59,573 nt of DNA from Prosthecobacter debontii. Its GTDB lineage: Bacteria > Verrucomicrobiota > Verrucomicrobiia > Verrucomicrobiales > Akkermansiaceae. The notes below the pieces were generated by a model. That model was not told where the DNA came from. It did not search any database and saw nothing but the letters and a program-made list of their open reading frames with translations. A program made the translations under genes and the position numbers. Numbering within the stretch: the stretch's first letter is position 1; each line of letters begins with the position of its first letter. Location of the stretch: positions 1 to 59,573 of the forward strand of contig CAMCBV010000016.1 of NCBI GenBank assembly GCA_945873125.1. The letters are read 5' to 3'. Below, piece after piece: positions 42,671 through 51,296 of the stretch.

Positions 42671-44971
42671 TCAGTTCATCTTGAAGTGGATCCGGCTGCG
42701 AACCAATCCGTCCTCTTTCCGAACATCCCATGTCATCGAGTCAAACTCGCGGGTCGCATCGATCATTTTCTTGATGGAAGCTTTATTGGCGTTGAATTTG
42801 CCGCGCGCCGTCTCGTCTTGGATCAGTAGTTCCATACGACGATCCACCACTTTGAACATCTCGTCCGAGTAGTCGCCAAGCACCTTAAAGTTTATATGGA
42901 ATTTCACTCCCTGTCCCGACTCGCCACCTGCCTCGGCCTTACCGATCAGATCAATGGCTTGGACTTTCGAGGTCGATGCAACGAACCATTTGTCGTTGAG
43001 AGTCACGGAAGGTAAAAAATCATCTTGGAAGAACGGCATGGATACAAACCAACTCACCATTCCGTCCTTCTCCGAACTGATAGGTTTTTGCATCGGTATT
43101 TTCTTCTGCGTCATCTCACTCACCTTCGCAAGAAGAGCTGTACTGTGAGTATTAATTTTATCCCAAGATTTTGCAATTTTCGCACGATCTGTCACGGGTG
43201 TGATCATGGCCAATCGCGGCACTTTGCCCTCATTGACAATCTCTTGGGGGATTCCCGGAAGAGCCGGCATCGCACCTTTCATGTCCATCAAAAACACGGT
43301 CTCCTGACCCATGCCATCCATCAGATCACCCGATGCGGCTTGATAGAGCGCAAGCATGTCCTCTCGGAAATCCGTGTCGAACAATTTCAAGTATCCCTTC
43401 ATCTCAAGTATTTTCGGATCTTCGATTTCCAAGGCGGAAAACTTGAGCGCCATCGCGTATGCGGTTTCTCCAATCAGCTCCAAATAATCCTTCAACTGCG
43501 CGTTGTAAGCCGCATGGCTTGAATAGTTGAGGAAAAACAGATGATCGGGATCGTCTGCAAGATGTGCGAGACGGGTCGGAGCGCTCCAATCCATAGCCCC
43601 TTTGTCGTGACCTCCGAAGCTGTCAATTTTAAGACCCTCATCCGAATAAGCCACCATACCGAAAGTGCTGGTAGTCCCTAACGCAAGCAGGGCTTTTTCA
43701 CGTTCTGCAAATAACTGTAGCAACTCTTGGATGTCACGCATCTCGCCACCGGAAAGCCCCTCACGGAAACCCAATCCATAGCTCGCCACCCCGCCCACAT
43801 GCTGGATCAGGGACTTGAGCGCTGCCTGATCGCCGTAAGAAACCGTTAAAAAAGGCTTGTCTGAAAACTCATCCACGAAGCTCATTTTCTTGTCTGCACC
43901 GAGAGAATCCTTTGGCTCATTCACTAACTGAAGCGAAGCCTCATCACCTCCGATCATGAGCACCACATAATCTCCAATCGTGCCGGTCGCGAAGACCATG
44001 TTCTTCTTGGACAAAGTTGCCAACAAAGCGTCAACCGTTTCCGGCTTCATGTTTTTTTCCATGCTCTCACGGTTTTCCGACATGAGCTCAGCCATTTTTG
44101 CCCCTAGAAGTTTGTATCCGACGAACCCAGAACCTGCCGTCTGAATCTCAACGGGCACGGCCATTTCTCCGGCCATGCCGAAAAACGCCATACTCGAGGA
44201 AACCATGCGGGCCGCTTGCTCGAGCTCACCCTCTTTCGCACGAAACGCAATATACATCGGAGGAAACGCGGTCTTGCTGAGCAAGGACATCCCGGATTCC
44301 GGATCCTCCAAAAATTTCATGAACGATTTTTCCTGTGAGCCGCCTTGCAAGGACTGGCCGAATTCCTCCATGTTGCCATTCTTCATCAGGGTCTGCACGG
44401 CCTTGCCAATAGCAGCGGCTTGGAAAAATGAAACACGCTCATTCAATTTCAACAGGTTTCCCATCTGCTCTCCCGTAGTTTTACCAAACGCCACCGTCAC
44501 TTCCTGACCCAGTAAGGTCCAGACGCCTGAAGCCTCAGCGACTTCGCCCTTCGGCGCCTCACCGGCAACATCCTTTCCTGCATCTCCCGCAACTTCCGAT
44601 TCTATGTCTTCTTCTGGCAACTCATCCGGGCCCAGCCCAAGTTCAGCGTTGATAACCGATTTCTGATCCATCATCGCGCCAACCAGCTTCAAGGCCTTCA
44701 TTTTTTCAAAGGAATCTCTGGCTTGATAAACGGAAAGCAACATCTCTGTGTCCGCAGGCAGGTATTTTGCAAATCCGGTCTTCTCCGCGCGTTTTTCAGG
44801 ACTCAAAACAAGTTTCTCTTTCTTCACCTCCTCAGTCTTTTTGACCTCAGACGGAGTCTCCACCTGAGGTGCTTCTGTTGCCCCCGCATCACCCCCTTGT
44901 TTGGGTTTGCTCTTACATCCCAATGTCACGACCGCAAACAATGCCAGTATACCGAAATAGCTTATTTTCAT
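42671..44971 (-). CDS. Large lipoprotein of unknown function
   Basis: A 766-residue lipoprotein (KISYFGILALFAVVTLGC, lipobox TLGC). A short acidic/basic linker (KPKQGGDAGATEAPQVETPS, then charged repeats) leads to a large domain without membrane helices. The protein seems to be built of two similar halves that each begin with a segment about a TEMLLSVYQAR- or DHLFFLNYSS-type strand, suggesting an internal duplication, but this needs a profile comparison. No catalytic motif is seen. It may be a DUF3352-like protein; I am not sure. The start ATG at 44971 gives a clear lipoprotein signal. Confidence 0.7.
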   Translation of the reverse strand: MKISYFGILALFAVVTLGCKSKPKQGGDAGATEAPQVETPSEVKKTEEVKKEKLVLSPEKRAEKTGFAKYLPADTEMLLSVYQARDSFEKMKALKLVGAMMDQKSVINAELGLGPDELPEEDIESEVAGDAGKDVAGEAPKGEVAEASGVWTLLGQEVTVAFGKTTGEQMGNLLKLNERVSFFQAAAIGKAVQTLMKNGNMEEFGQSLQGGSQEKSFMKFLEDPESGMSLLSKTAFPPMYIAFRAKEGELEQAARMVSSSMAFFGMAGEMAVPVEIQTAGSGFVGYKLLGAKMAELMSENRESMEKNMKPETVDALLATLSKKNMVFATGTIGDYVVLMIGGDEASLQLVNEPKDSLGADKKMSFVDEFSDKPFLTVSYGDQAALKSLIQHVGGVASYGLGFREGLSGGEMRDIQELLQLFAEREKALLALGTTSTFGMVAYSDEGLKIDSFGGHDKGAMDWSAPTRLAHLADDPDHLFFLNYSSHAAYNAQLKDYLELIGETAYAMALKFSALEIEDPKILEMKGYLKLFDTDFREDMLALYQAASGDLMDGMGQETVFLMDMKGAMPALPGIPQEIVNEGKVPRLAMITPVTDRAKIAKSWDKINTHSTALLAKVSEMTQKKIPMQKPISSEKDGMVSWFVSMPFFQDDFLPSVTLNDKWFVASTSKVQAIDLIGKAEAGGESGQGVKFHINFKVLGDYSDEMFKVVDRRMELLIQDETARGKFNANKASIKKMIDATREFDSMTWDVRKEDGLVRSRIHFKMN

Positions 44972-45073
44972 CGCGGGAAGTAAAAAGCATGATCCCAAAC
45001 AACTTCAAACCTTAATTCGGATTTTTTAAACTCAATGAGGAGTATCAAATTTACAATCAAGTGACTCATCATG

Positions 45074-45101
45074 CTTGAAGTTTGAAGTTTGAAACTTCAA
45101 G
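45074..45101 (+). repeat. AAGTTTG-word hairpin before pdxH
   Basis: CTTGAAGTTTG (45074-45084) and GAAACTTCAAG (45091-45101) form a 10-bp stem with a loop of 6 bases, three bases before the pdxH ATG at 45105. Within it the word GAAGTTT repeats. The hairpin covers the place of a ribosome binding site and could lower translation, or the word repeat has merely landed there. Confidence 0.65.
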
Positions 45102-45104
45102 TTC

Positions 45105-45752
45105 ATGCACTCCATGGATTTATCAGATTTCAGAAAAGAATACTCCGCCAAAGGTCTGCAGCGACAGGATTTAGGCCACGATCCTGTCGAACTTTTCAAA
45201 CACTGGTTCCAGCAAGCGTCGGAACTCGATATTCCAGAGCCGAATGCCATGACCTTATCAACGGTCGCTCCCGATGGATTCCCATCTCAACGGACTGTCC
45301 TCTTAAAAGCTTTTGACCATAAGGGATTCACTTTCTTTACCAACTATCAATCGAGAAAAGCCCAACATATCGAGGCCAACCCCAAGGTTTGCTTGCTCTT
45401 TCCATGGGTCACACTGGAACGCCAAATTATTATCCAAGGGATTGCGGAAAAAATCTCCACCGCAGAGTCTCTCAGATACTTCATAACCCGACCTCGCGAA
45501 TCCCAAATCGGCGCATGGGTCTCGAACCAATCCGAAGTCATCACTAACAAAAAAATCCTCCTACAAAAATTTGAGGAGATTAAATCGAAGTTTCAGCATG
45601 GTGAAATCCCCCTTCCTTCCTTTTGGGGCGGCTATCGCGTGATCCCCCATACCATCGAGTTCTGGCAAGGCGGCCCTGGCCGAATCCACGATCGCTTCCT
45701 CTTTACGCACCAAAGCGATGATTCATGGCAAATTGACCGCCTCGCTCCGTGA
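45105..45752 (+). CDS. pdxH: Pyridoxamine 5'-phosphate oxidase
   Basis: A 215-residue FMN enzyme that oxidises pyridoxine or pyridoxamine phosphate to PLP, the last step of vitamin B6 synthesis. Visible segments: EPNAMTLSTVAPDGFPSQRT, LKAFDHKGFTFFTNYQSRKA, QIIIQGIAEKIS and a C-terminus with EFWQGGPGRIHDRFLF and IDRLAP. These match the FMN- and PLP-binding residues of the family. An ATG 9 bases downstream (45114) is equally possible. PLP is needed by NspC in this window, though both are ordinary genes. Confidence 0.96.
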   Translation: MHSMDLSDFRKEYSAKGLQRQDLGHDPVELFKHWFQQASELDIPEPNAMTLSTVAPDGFPSQRTVLLKAFDHKGFTFFTNYQSRKAQHIEANPKVCLLFPWVTLERQIIIQGIAEKISTAESLRYFITRPRESQIGAWVSNQSEVITNKKILLQKFEEIKSKFQHGEIPLPSFWGGYRVIPHTIEFWQGGPGRIHDRFLFTHQSDDSWQIDRLAP

Positions 45753-45831
45753 AAACACCCATCATCATTCCATCATCCTGTCGTCCAATCAATGTCAACC
45801 AAGCCACCTGATAAACTTGCTGCTGGATCGA

Positions 45832-45873
45832 CTTTGCGTTCCCTCTGCGACCTCTGCGAGTCTGCGTTGAAAA
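45832..45873. repeat. TGCG-word repeat, copy 2
   Basis: The same 42-bp TGCG-word run as at 33328-33369, with 4 differences. Here it overlaps the probable start of the next gene: the TTG in TGCGTTGAAAA is the likely initiation codon of the lipoprotein at 45867-46337. Confidence 0.85.
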
Positions 45874-46337
45874 TCAAAGCCCAACCGTGGCTTCGATGCT
45901 TAAGCTTTATTATCCTCTCTCTCTTCTGCCTCAGCTCCTGCGCAGACAAACCTACCCCAACACCTCCGCCCACTGAAAAAAAAGATGAGAACTCCCGTCT
46001 CATTGGCAGAATCGCCTCCATCCAGAGGTTGGACAACTTTGTTCTTATTCAATCCTACGGCACCTGGAAGATCGAGACCGGCACCATCCTCGCCTCCGTA
46101 GGCATCGATGGCCGAGCAGCAAATCTCAAAGTCACCGGTGAAAAAATCGGCCAATTCGCCGCAGCCGACATTCAATCCGGAACTCTTGAAATCGGCGACA
46201 GCGTCTACACGACTCTCACCAGCGAATCCATCGACAAAGAGAAAGAGCCGGCGCCTGAAACGCAGAGCGAAACGCCGCTTGACAACAAGGAGACCCAAGA
46301 AGAAAAATCTCAAGAAACCGAGAACGGACCTCAATAA
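45867..46337 (+). CDS. Small lipoprotein, unknown
   Basis: A 156-residue protein if it starts at the TTG at 45867, which gives a textbook lipoprotein signal (KIKAQPWLRCLSFIIL, then LSSC). An ATG at 45792 in the same frame is possible but adds 25 residues encoded largely by the repeat and makes the signal too long. The mature part has a Pro-rich linker (PTPTPPPTEKK), a strand-rich domain of about 70 residues (RLIGRIASIQRLDNFVLIQS) with a GDSVYTTL end, and an acidic low-complexity tail. Function unknown. Confidence 0.7.
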   Translation: MKIKAQPWLRCLSFIILSLFCLSSCADKPTPTPPPTEKKDENSRLIGRIASIQRLDNFVLIQSYGTWKIETGTILASVGIDGRAANLKVTGEKIGQFAAADIQSGTLEIGDSVYTTLTSESIDKEKEPAPETQSETPLDNKETQEEKSQETENGPQ

Positions 46338-46524
46338 GGATCCGGTCTTGCCGACACTATCCCCCCCCCCACCCATGCGTCGTCTCTCTATACCAGCTCA
46401 ATGACCTCGGTTTTCCGCCCCAAGGACATAGCCGTTCGATCACTCAGGCATGCTTTTTTTTCATCTATGGTATCGACACGACGGTATTCACACTGTAAAG
46501 ACTTAGATTATCCAATTCATAATC

Positions 46525-49500
46525 ATGAACTCGAAAAATTCCTCATTGTTACGGTCTGAGTTTAGCAACCGTGGCTTTGCCCTAGTTGCGACGATATTGC
46601 TGATGGTATTACTAGCGATTATCACCATCGGCACACTCAGCCTTTCTGTAGTCACGCTCCGCAGCGGCTACCGTGAACAAGCCGAAATGCAAGCACAGGC
46701 AAATGCCCGGATGGCGCTGATGATCGCCATCGGCGAACTCCAAAAACAAGTCGGTCCCGATCAACGCATCACCGCGAACAGTTCGATCCTATCCACAGCT
46801 ACGGTGCCTAACCCCAACTGGACCGGAGTCTGGGATTCTTGGATTGCCGGAGACCTTAGCAAAGCTCCAGTGGTCACAAATTATCCTGATGCCGCCAGCG
46901 AGCATCAGACCATCGGCTCTGTGCCGGATCCTAAGATGCGCCCCAACTACCAGCAAAAATCCAAACATTTCCGTGGCTGGCTCCTTTCTTTGAACCCGGA
47001 AGATATGACCAATATTTTCACCCCCATGGGTCCTGTGCTCGTCGGCAAAGACATGCCTCAAACTTCCGACACTGCCGTACAACTAGTCGGCAAAGGTTCG
47101 CTCGGTTCATCCAGTCCAAGCACCGACCATGTCAGCGCAAGGCTCATCAATGTCGAACCAAAATCCAAGCAAAGCAACTACCGAGGTCGCTATGCCTGGT
47201 GGGTGGGTGATGAAAGCCAGAAGGCCACCATCATGGAGGATTCCTACCTGAAAGAGACATCGCCCACGATGGCAAAACGTTTGTTCCGTCAAGAAGCTCC
47301 CGCAAGCATGGGCAATACCAGCATCACGGGTCTTGAAAAGATAAAAGACGAAAGCCAACTCGCCAAGGTTGCCAGCAAAGGAACGGTCGGGCTGGTCGAG
47401 GGCGTTGTGAAACAAGATGCAAGCCTCAGATTCCACGACATCACCACCTCATCCGTCGGCATACTAGCAGATGTCCGCGAGGGCGGACTCAAGCGCGACC
47501 TTTCCACCATTCTGGAAAGGAACATCGATCCAAGTGAGGTCTTTAACCTGAGCTACGTTCAGGAATTTGAAAGGGCCAATTCCTACAAATCCGATGCCAA
47601 TTCCTTCATGCTCTATAATTTCGACAATTTACACAGCAGCCCCAATCCTACAGGTCAAGCGATTGTCCCGATTCAGGATCTAGCTGCTTATTACCAGCTC
47701 TATGATGGCTCGCGCCCGGGCTGGGGCGGCGGAATCCAGTTCTCATCCTCAGCATCCTCGCCACCCAACAATCTGCTTCCAAACGGAGTCATGGTCAGCA
47801 ACACCGACTTTGGAGGATACACCACCGATTTTAATAAATTTCTACGAGGCTATACCGCACAATACCGAAACCCCATACCTGTCAAATTAGAAGTCTTGTT
47901 GAGTTACGTCACAGAACCCCGCACGGCAGCCGAAATTGCAGCGGATCCCTTGACGCTTGATGGTGATCCCAACACCATAGCTGACGATTACAAGCTCATG
48001 TTAGGACTCTCTCCCGCGATGACATTTTGGAACCCTAACAATGTTCCTCTGGTGATGAATTTGAGCAATCCCGAATACTCCTGCATCTTCATGCGCCATT
48101 ATCCGATTCCAGTATCGATTAAAATCATGAAAAAGACTTCCACGAGCTCCACCGCGCCGGAAACAGGAAGCATGTCGATCGGGATGAGATGGGTTTCTCG
48201 GACGCAAGATGAGCTCTTCAATTTTTTCTATTCGGGAAGGAACAAAGCGGTTTTTGAGCCCGGTGAAACAAAAGTCATTTCCCTACAATACACGTCTCAG
48301 ACTAATCCTGATGTGGCAATGACGGATATCGATTTTCATTTACGGGGAAGAGGATCGCGATACGGGGAACAATACATACCAAGTCTCGAGCTTGTTGAAG
48401 GATGGCAGCCGGAAAGATTTGTTAGACCCCTTGTCCGCGACACCACCGCAAGAGCTGGGCAGGTATTTACTTTCAAGTCCGGTGATTATATCTCCGCTGA
48501 AATCAACGGCGGAACCGATGGGGATTTAGGCATGGATATAGCCCAGAAATCAAGGCACGGTCGTGGCTCACCGGGGGTCATGTGGCACTATCGCACCCAA
48601 CGTTGGCAGAGCCGCTATAATTCATCAAATACCTACAAGAATGATTTTTGCTATCTTGGCTTTCCCAGGGCTGGGCGTGGAGGCGCGATTGCAAGCATCA
48701 CGCCAAGGCCAATCCAGATCGCAGCAAGAAGTGGAAATACGCTTGTTTCGGCAATGGGTAATGCCACGAACTTGAAGGATGACTTACCGCAATCGTTTTT
48801 TTACTACAGCATCAAGTTCGGAACAGAAAGTCACGAGTCGCGGAATTTCGCACAAGGAGGAGCTGGGCGACGCTTCCCATCTCGTCCTTTCCTTCACTCC
48901 TCGCCCACTGTAACTGTTTTTTACGATAAACTGGACCCTACTTCCACATACAACTACGGTTGGAATTGGGCTTTCATGGGGATTAATAATTTTCAACAAG
49001 CTCCGATATCGATATCAGCGGATAATCATGGCTACTTTGGGGGAGGCTATACTGCGGAAAATGGCACAACCCATAATGTGCAGCGACAATTACCTCTCAC
49101 TCCGCCCATTTCTATTGCCGCCTTGAGCCACGCGATACTGGGAGGACACAGCATCGCAACTGAGCCTCCTTATGAAGGTTATTCCCCCGGAATGACTAAC
49201 CCAGCTGGTTCGGAAGCCCTTCAGCGCGTTTGTGCGACTGGCTACAATGGTCTGGGTCCTGCCACCCAACAAGCCATCGGCAACTCCTACGCCCATCCGA
49301 GCATCCCTGCAGGCAAAGCTTACACATCGGTGAACCGCATGTTTGTCGAGGGCACCAATACTCAAAGACCTTTTGTGGATCACTCTTACTTGGCAAATAA
49401 AGCGCTTTGGGACGACTTCTTCTTCTCCTCCATCACCCCTGAGCCCAAAGAAGTTAAAATATATGAGACGAACACTTCCCGCACCGTAAAAAAAGTGGCG

Positions 49501-50457
49501 GAAAACTTCTTTTTTGAAAACAAACCGTTGCCCAATCGCCGGATCAAACCCTATCTAGCAGATATGAACCAGACGAAGCTGGACAGTTTATTCACTGACC
49601 CCAATGTGTTCATCGATGGGTTGGCCGACAAGATCGCCGCGCACCTCATGGTTAACGGCACGTTCAACATCAACTCCACTTCAGTCGAGGCATGGAAAGC
49701 GCTGTTTTCCAGCCTGAAAGGCAAACCGGTGGCTTATTTGGACAAGGACACCGCTCTAACAGACGGAGTGAGTCTCAAAGAGGACCGTCCCTCTGGGGTT
49801 CCCATCGGAGCAGGCGGGGCTGCGAATGCAAAATCTTACAAGAATAGCTCCTCGGATCCCAGCGATCCGGAACAATGGATCGGATGGCGCGATCTCACGG
49901 ATGAGGAAATCAAGCAACTTGCCATTGCGATGGTCAAACAGGTCAAACTCCGCGGACCTTTCCTATCTCTGTCCGAGTTCGTCAACCGCCGCCTGGATTC
50001 CACCAATCCCACTCTTTCCGTCAAAGGCGCGCTGCAAGCAGCCCTCGATGACACCAATGTGCCCATCAATGCCGGATTTCGCTCCAACGACAGGATCTTC
50101 ACAACGGCCGAGAAAACTTATTTGAATGCGGTTTTCCCAGAGGCGATGGAGGGAGCGATCGCTTACGGTAGCTCAGCCTATGTAGACCAGGCAGATATTC
50201 TGCGCAACATGGCCGAGCAACTCGCACCGCGGGGCGACACGTTCGTGATTCGCACTTATGGCGACTCCATGGATGCCAAAGGCAAGGTCATCGCCCGTGC
50301 ATGGTGCGAGGCCGTTGTCCAACGGGTTCCGGAATATGTCGATTCCAAGGACGCGCCCCACCTCAAGCAGTCCGACCTAACATCGAATCATAACAAAAAA
50401 TTCGGCCGGAAGCTGAAAATTGTTCAATTTCGTTGGCTGAACGCATCGGAAATCTAA
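46525..50457 (+). CDS. Very large prepilin-like protein, Verru_Chthon cassette A type
   Basis: A 1310-residue protein whose N-terminus looks like a type IV prepilin or PilX-like leader: polar residues to NRGFALVATILLMVLLAIIT, then a coiled stretch (SGYREQAEMQAQANARMALM). The RGFALVA pattern with a helix of about 25 residues is followed by a large soluble domain of more than 1200 residues. In Verrucomicrobia such giants are called Verru_Chthon cassette protein A and usually stand next to cassette proteins B, C and D, which are also prepilin-like. Here they are absent; only a secreted protein follows. The assignment is by resemblance. The role, probably surface assembly or secretion, is unknown. 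Confidence 0.75.
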   Translation: MNSKNSSLLRSEFSNRGFALVATILLMVLLAIITIGTLSLSVVTLRSGYREQAEMQAQANARMALMIAIGELQKQVGPDQRITANSSILSTATVPNPNWTGVWDSWIAGDLSKAPVVTNYPDAASEHQTIGSVPDPKMRPNYQQKSKHFRGWLLSLNPEDMTNIFTPMGPVLVGKDMPQTSDTAVQLVGKGSLGSSSPSTDHVSARLINVEPKSKQSNYRGRYAWWVGDESQKATIMEDSYLKETSPTMAKRLFRQEAPASMGNTSITGLEKIKDESQLAKVASKGTVGLVEGVVKQDASLRFHDITTSSVGILADVREGGLKRDLSTILERNIDPSEVFNLSYVQEFERANSYKSDANSFMLYNFDNLHSSPNPTGQAIVPIQDLAAYYQLYDGSRPGWGGGIQFSSSASSPPNNLLPNGVMVSNTDFGGYTTDFNKFLRGYTAQYRNPIPVKLEVLLSYVTEPRTAAEIAADPLTLDGDPNTIADDYKLMLGLSPAMTFWNPNNVPLVMNLSNPEYSCIFMRHYPIPVSIKIMKKTSTSSTAPETGSMSIGMRWVSRTQDELFNFFYSGRNKAVFEPGETKVISLQYTSQTNPDVAMTDIDFHLRGRGSRYGEQYIPSLELVEGWQPERFVRPLVRDTTARAGQVFTFKSGDYISAEINGGTDGDLGMDIAQKSRHGRGSPGVMWHYRTQRWQSRYNSSNTYKNDFCYLGFPRAGRGGAIASITPRPIQIAARSGNTLVSAMGNATNLKDDLPQSFFYYSIKFGTESHESRNFAQGGAGRRFPSRPFLHSSPTVTVFYDKLDPTSTYNYGWNWAFMGINNFQQAPISISADNHGYFGGGYTAENGTTHNVQRQLPLTPPISIAALSHAILGGHSIATEPPYEGYSPGMTNPAGSEALQRVCATGYNGLGPATQQAIGNSYAHPSIPAGKAYTSVNRMFVEGTNTQRPFVDHSYLANKALWDDFFFSSITPEPKEVKIYETNTSRTVKKVAENFFFENKPLPNRRIKPYLADMNQTKLDSLFTDPNVFIDGLADKIAAHLMVNGTFNINSTSVEAWKALFSSLKGKPVAYLDKDTALTDGVSLKEDRPSGVPIGAGGAANAKSYKNSSSDPSDPEQWIGWRDLTDEEIKQLAIAMVKQVKLRGPFLSLSEFVNRRLDSTNPTLSVKGALQAALDDTNVPINAGFRSNDRIFTTAEKTYLNAVFPEAMEGAIAYGSSAYVDQADILRNMAEQLAPRGDTFVIRTYGDSMDAKGKVIARAWCEAVVQRVPEYVDSKDAPHLKQSDLTSNHNKKFGRKLKIVQFRWLNASEI

Positions 50458-50473
50458 CGTTCAAAAAACTAAC

Positions 50474-51172
50474 ATGTTTATTTCAACCCTATTTCCCAGA
50501 ATCACATCCTGCATTCTCATCGTCGCGACGTGTGCTTTGATGCCCATCTCAAACGCGCAACAAGCGCCACAAGTATCCCTTCAATTCCTGTCGTTCCCAG
50601 AACAACTGGAAAGCGAGCCTGTTGAACTTTTGATTGGAGAAGGCAAAACCATCATTGTGGATATTCCCGGAAATGAATTGTCGCCCGCCTACAAGGTGCC
50701 GCCCCTCCCTTCGATTGCCGTGGGTAAAACCACAACCAATGAAGAGGGAAAGTCTGTCTTTCAAGCTTACGGCACCGCAAATTCCATTTCCGCCAAAAAA
50801 CAAATCATCCTACTCATCCGCAAAGGGGAAAAAAACAGCGATGGATTTGCCGTTTTGCCACTTAATGGACAATTGGACGAATTCGCTGGCGGCAACTACC
50901 TCCTCATCAACGCATCCAAGATGCAGGTCGGAGGAATCATCGGGGACAATAAATTCACTCTCAAACCAGGTCAGAAGGATCTGCTAAAGCCAAAAGCCAG
51001 CCACACGGCTGGCGGGTGTCAGGTCACTCTATCCTACCTGAAAGGCGATAAATGGAAGGTTTTCTATGACACGCGCTGGGTAGTCAATGTCAGATACCGG
51101 TCTTTGATCTTCTTTTACCAAGACCCAGAATCCGGAAGCCTGGGTGTCGCTCCCATCATGGACTTTCTCTAA
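50474..51172 (+). CDS. Secreted protein of unknown function
   Basis: A 232-residue protein with a signal peptide (RITSCILIVATCALMPISNA, cleavage before QQAPQ). The mature part is beta-rich with no membrane helix and no cysteines near the N-terminus; one cysteine is in AGGCQVTLSYLKGD. It starts 16 bases after the end of the prepilin-like giant, so it is probably co-transcribed and may work with it, for instance as a surface component. I recognise no family. Confidence 0.75.
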   Translation: MFISTLFPRITSCILIVATCALMPISNAQQAPQVSLQFLSFPEQLESEPVELLIGEGKTIIVDIPGNELSPAYKVPPLPSIAVGKTTTNEEGKSVFQAYGTANSISAKKQIILLIRKGEKNSDGFAVLPLNGQLDEFAGGNYLLINASKMQVGGIIGDNKFTLKPGQKDLLKPKASHTAGGCQVTLSYLKGDKWKVFYDTRWVVNVRYRSLIFFYQDPESGSLGVAPIMDFL

Positions 51173-51296
51173 ATGAATCCTCATAACAGTCGTCTCCAGA
51201 CCGAAATCCGGATTGACGCGGAATCCTTACCCTTGTTCATTTTTTAATATATTGGAGCAGCGCCCAGATCGCCCACTCACAGATTTTTGAGCCATC

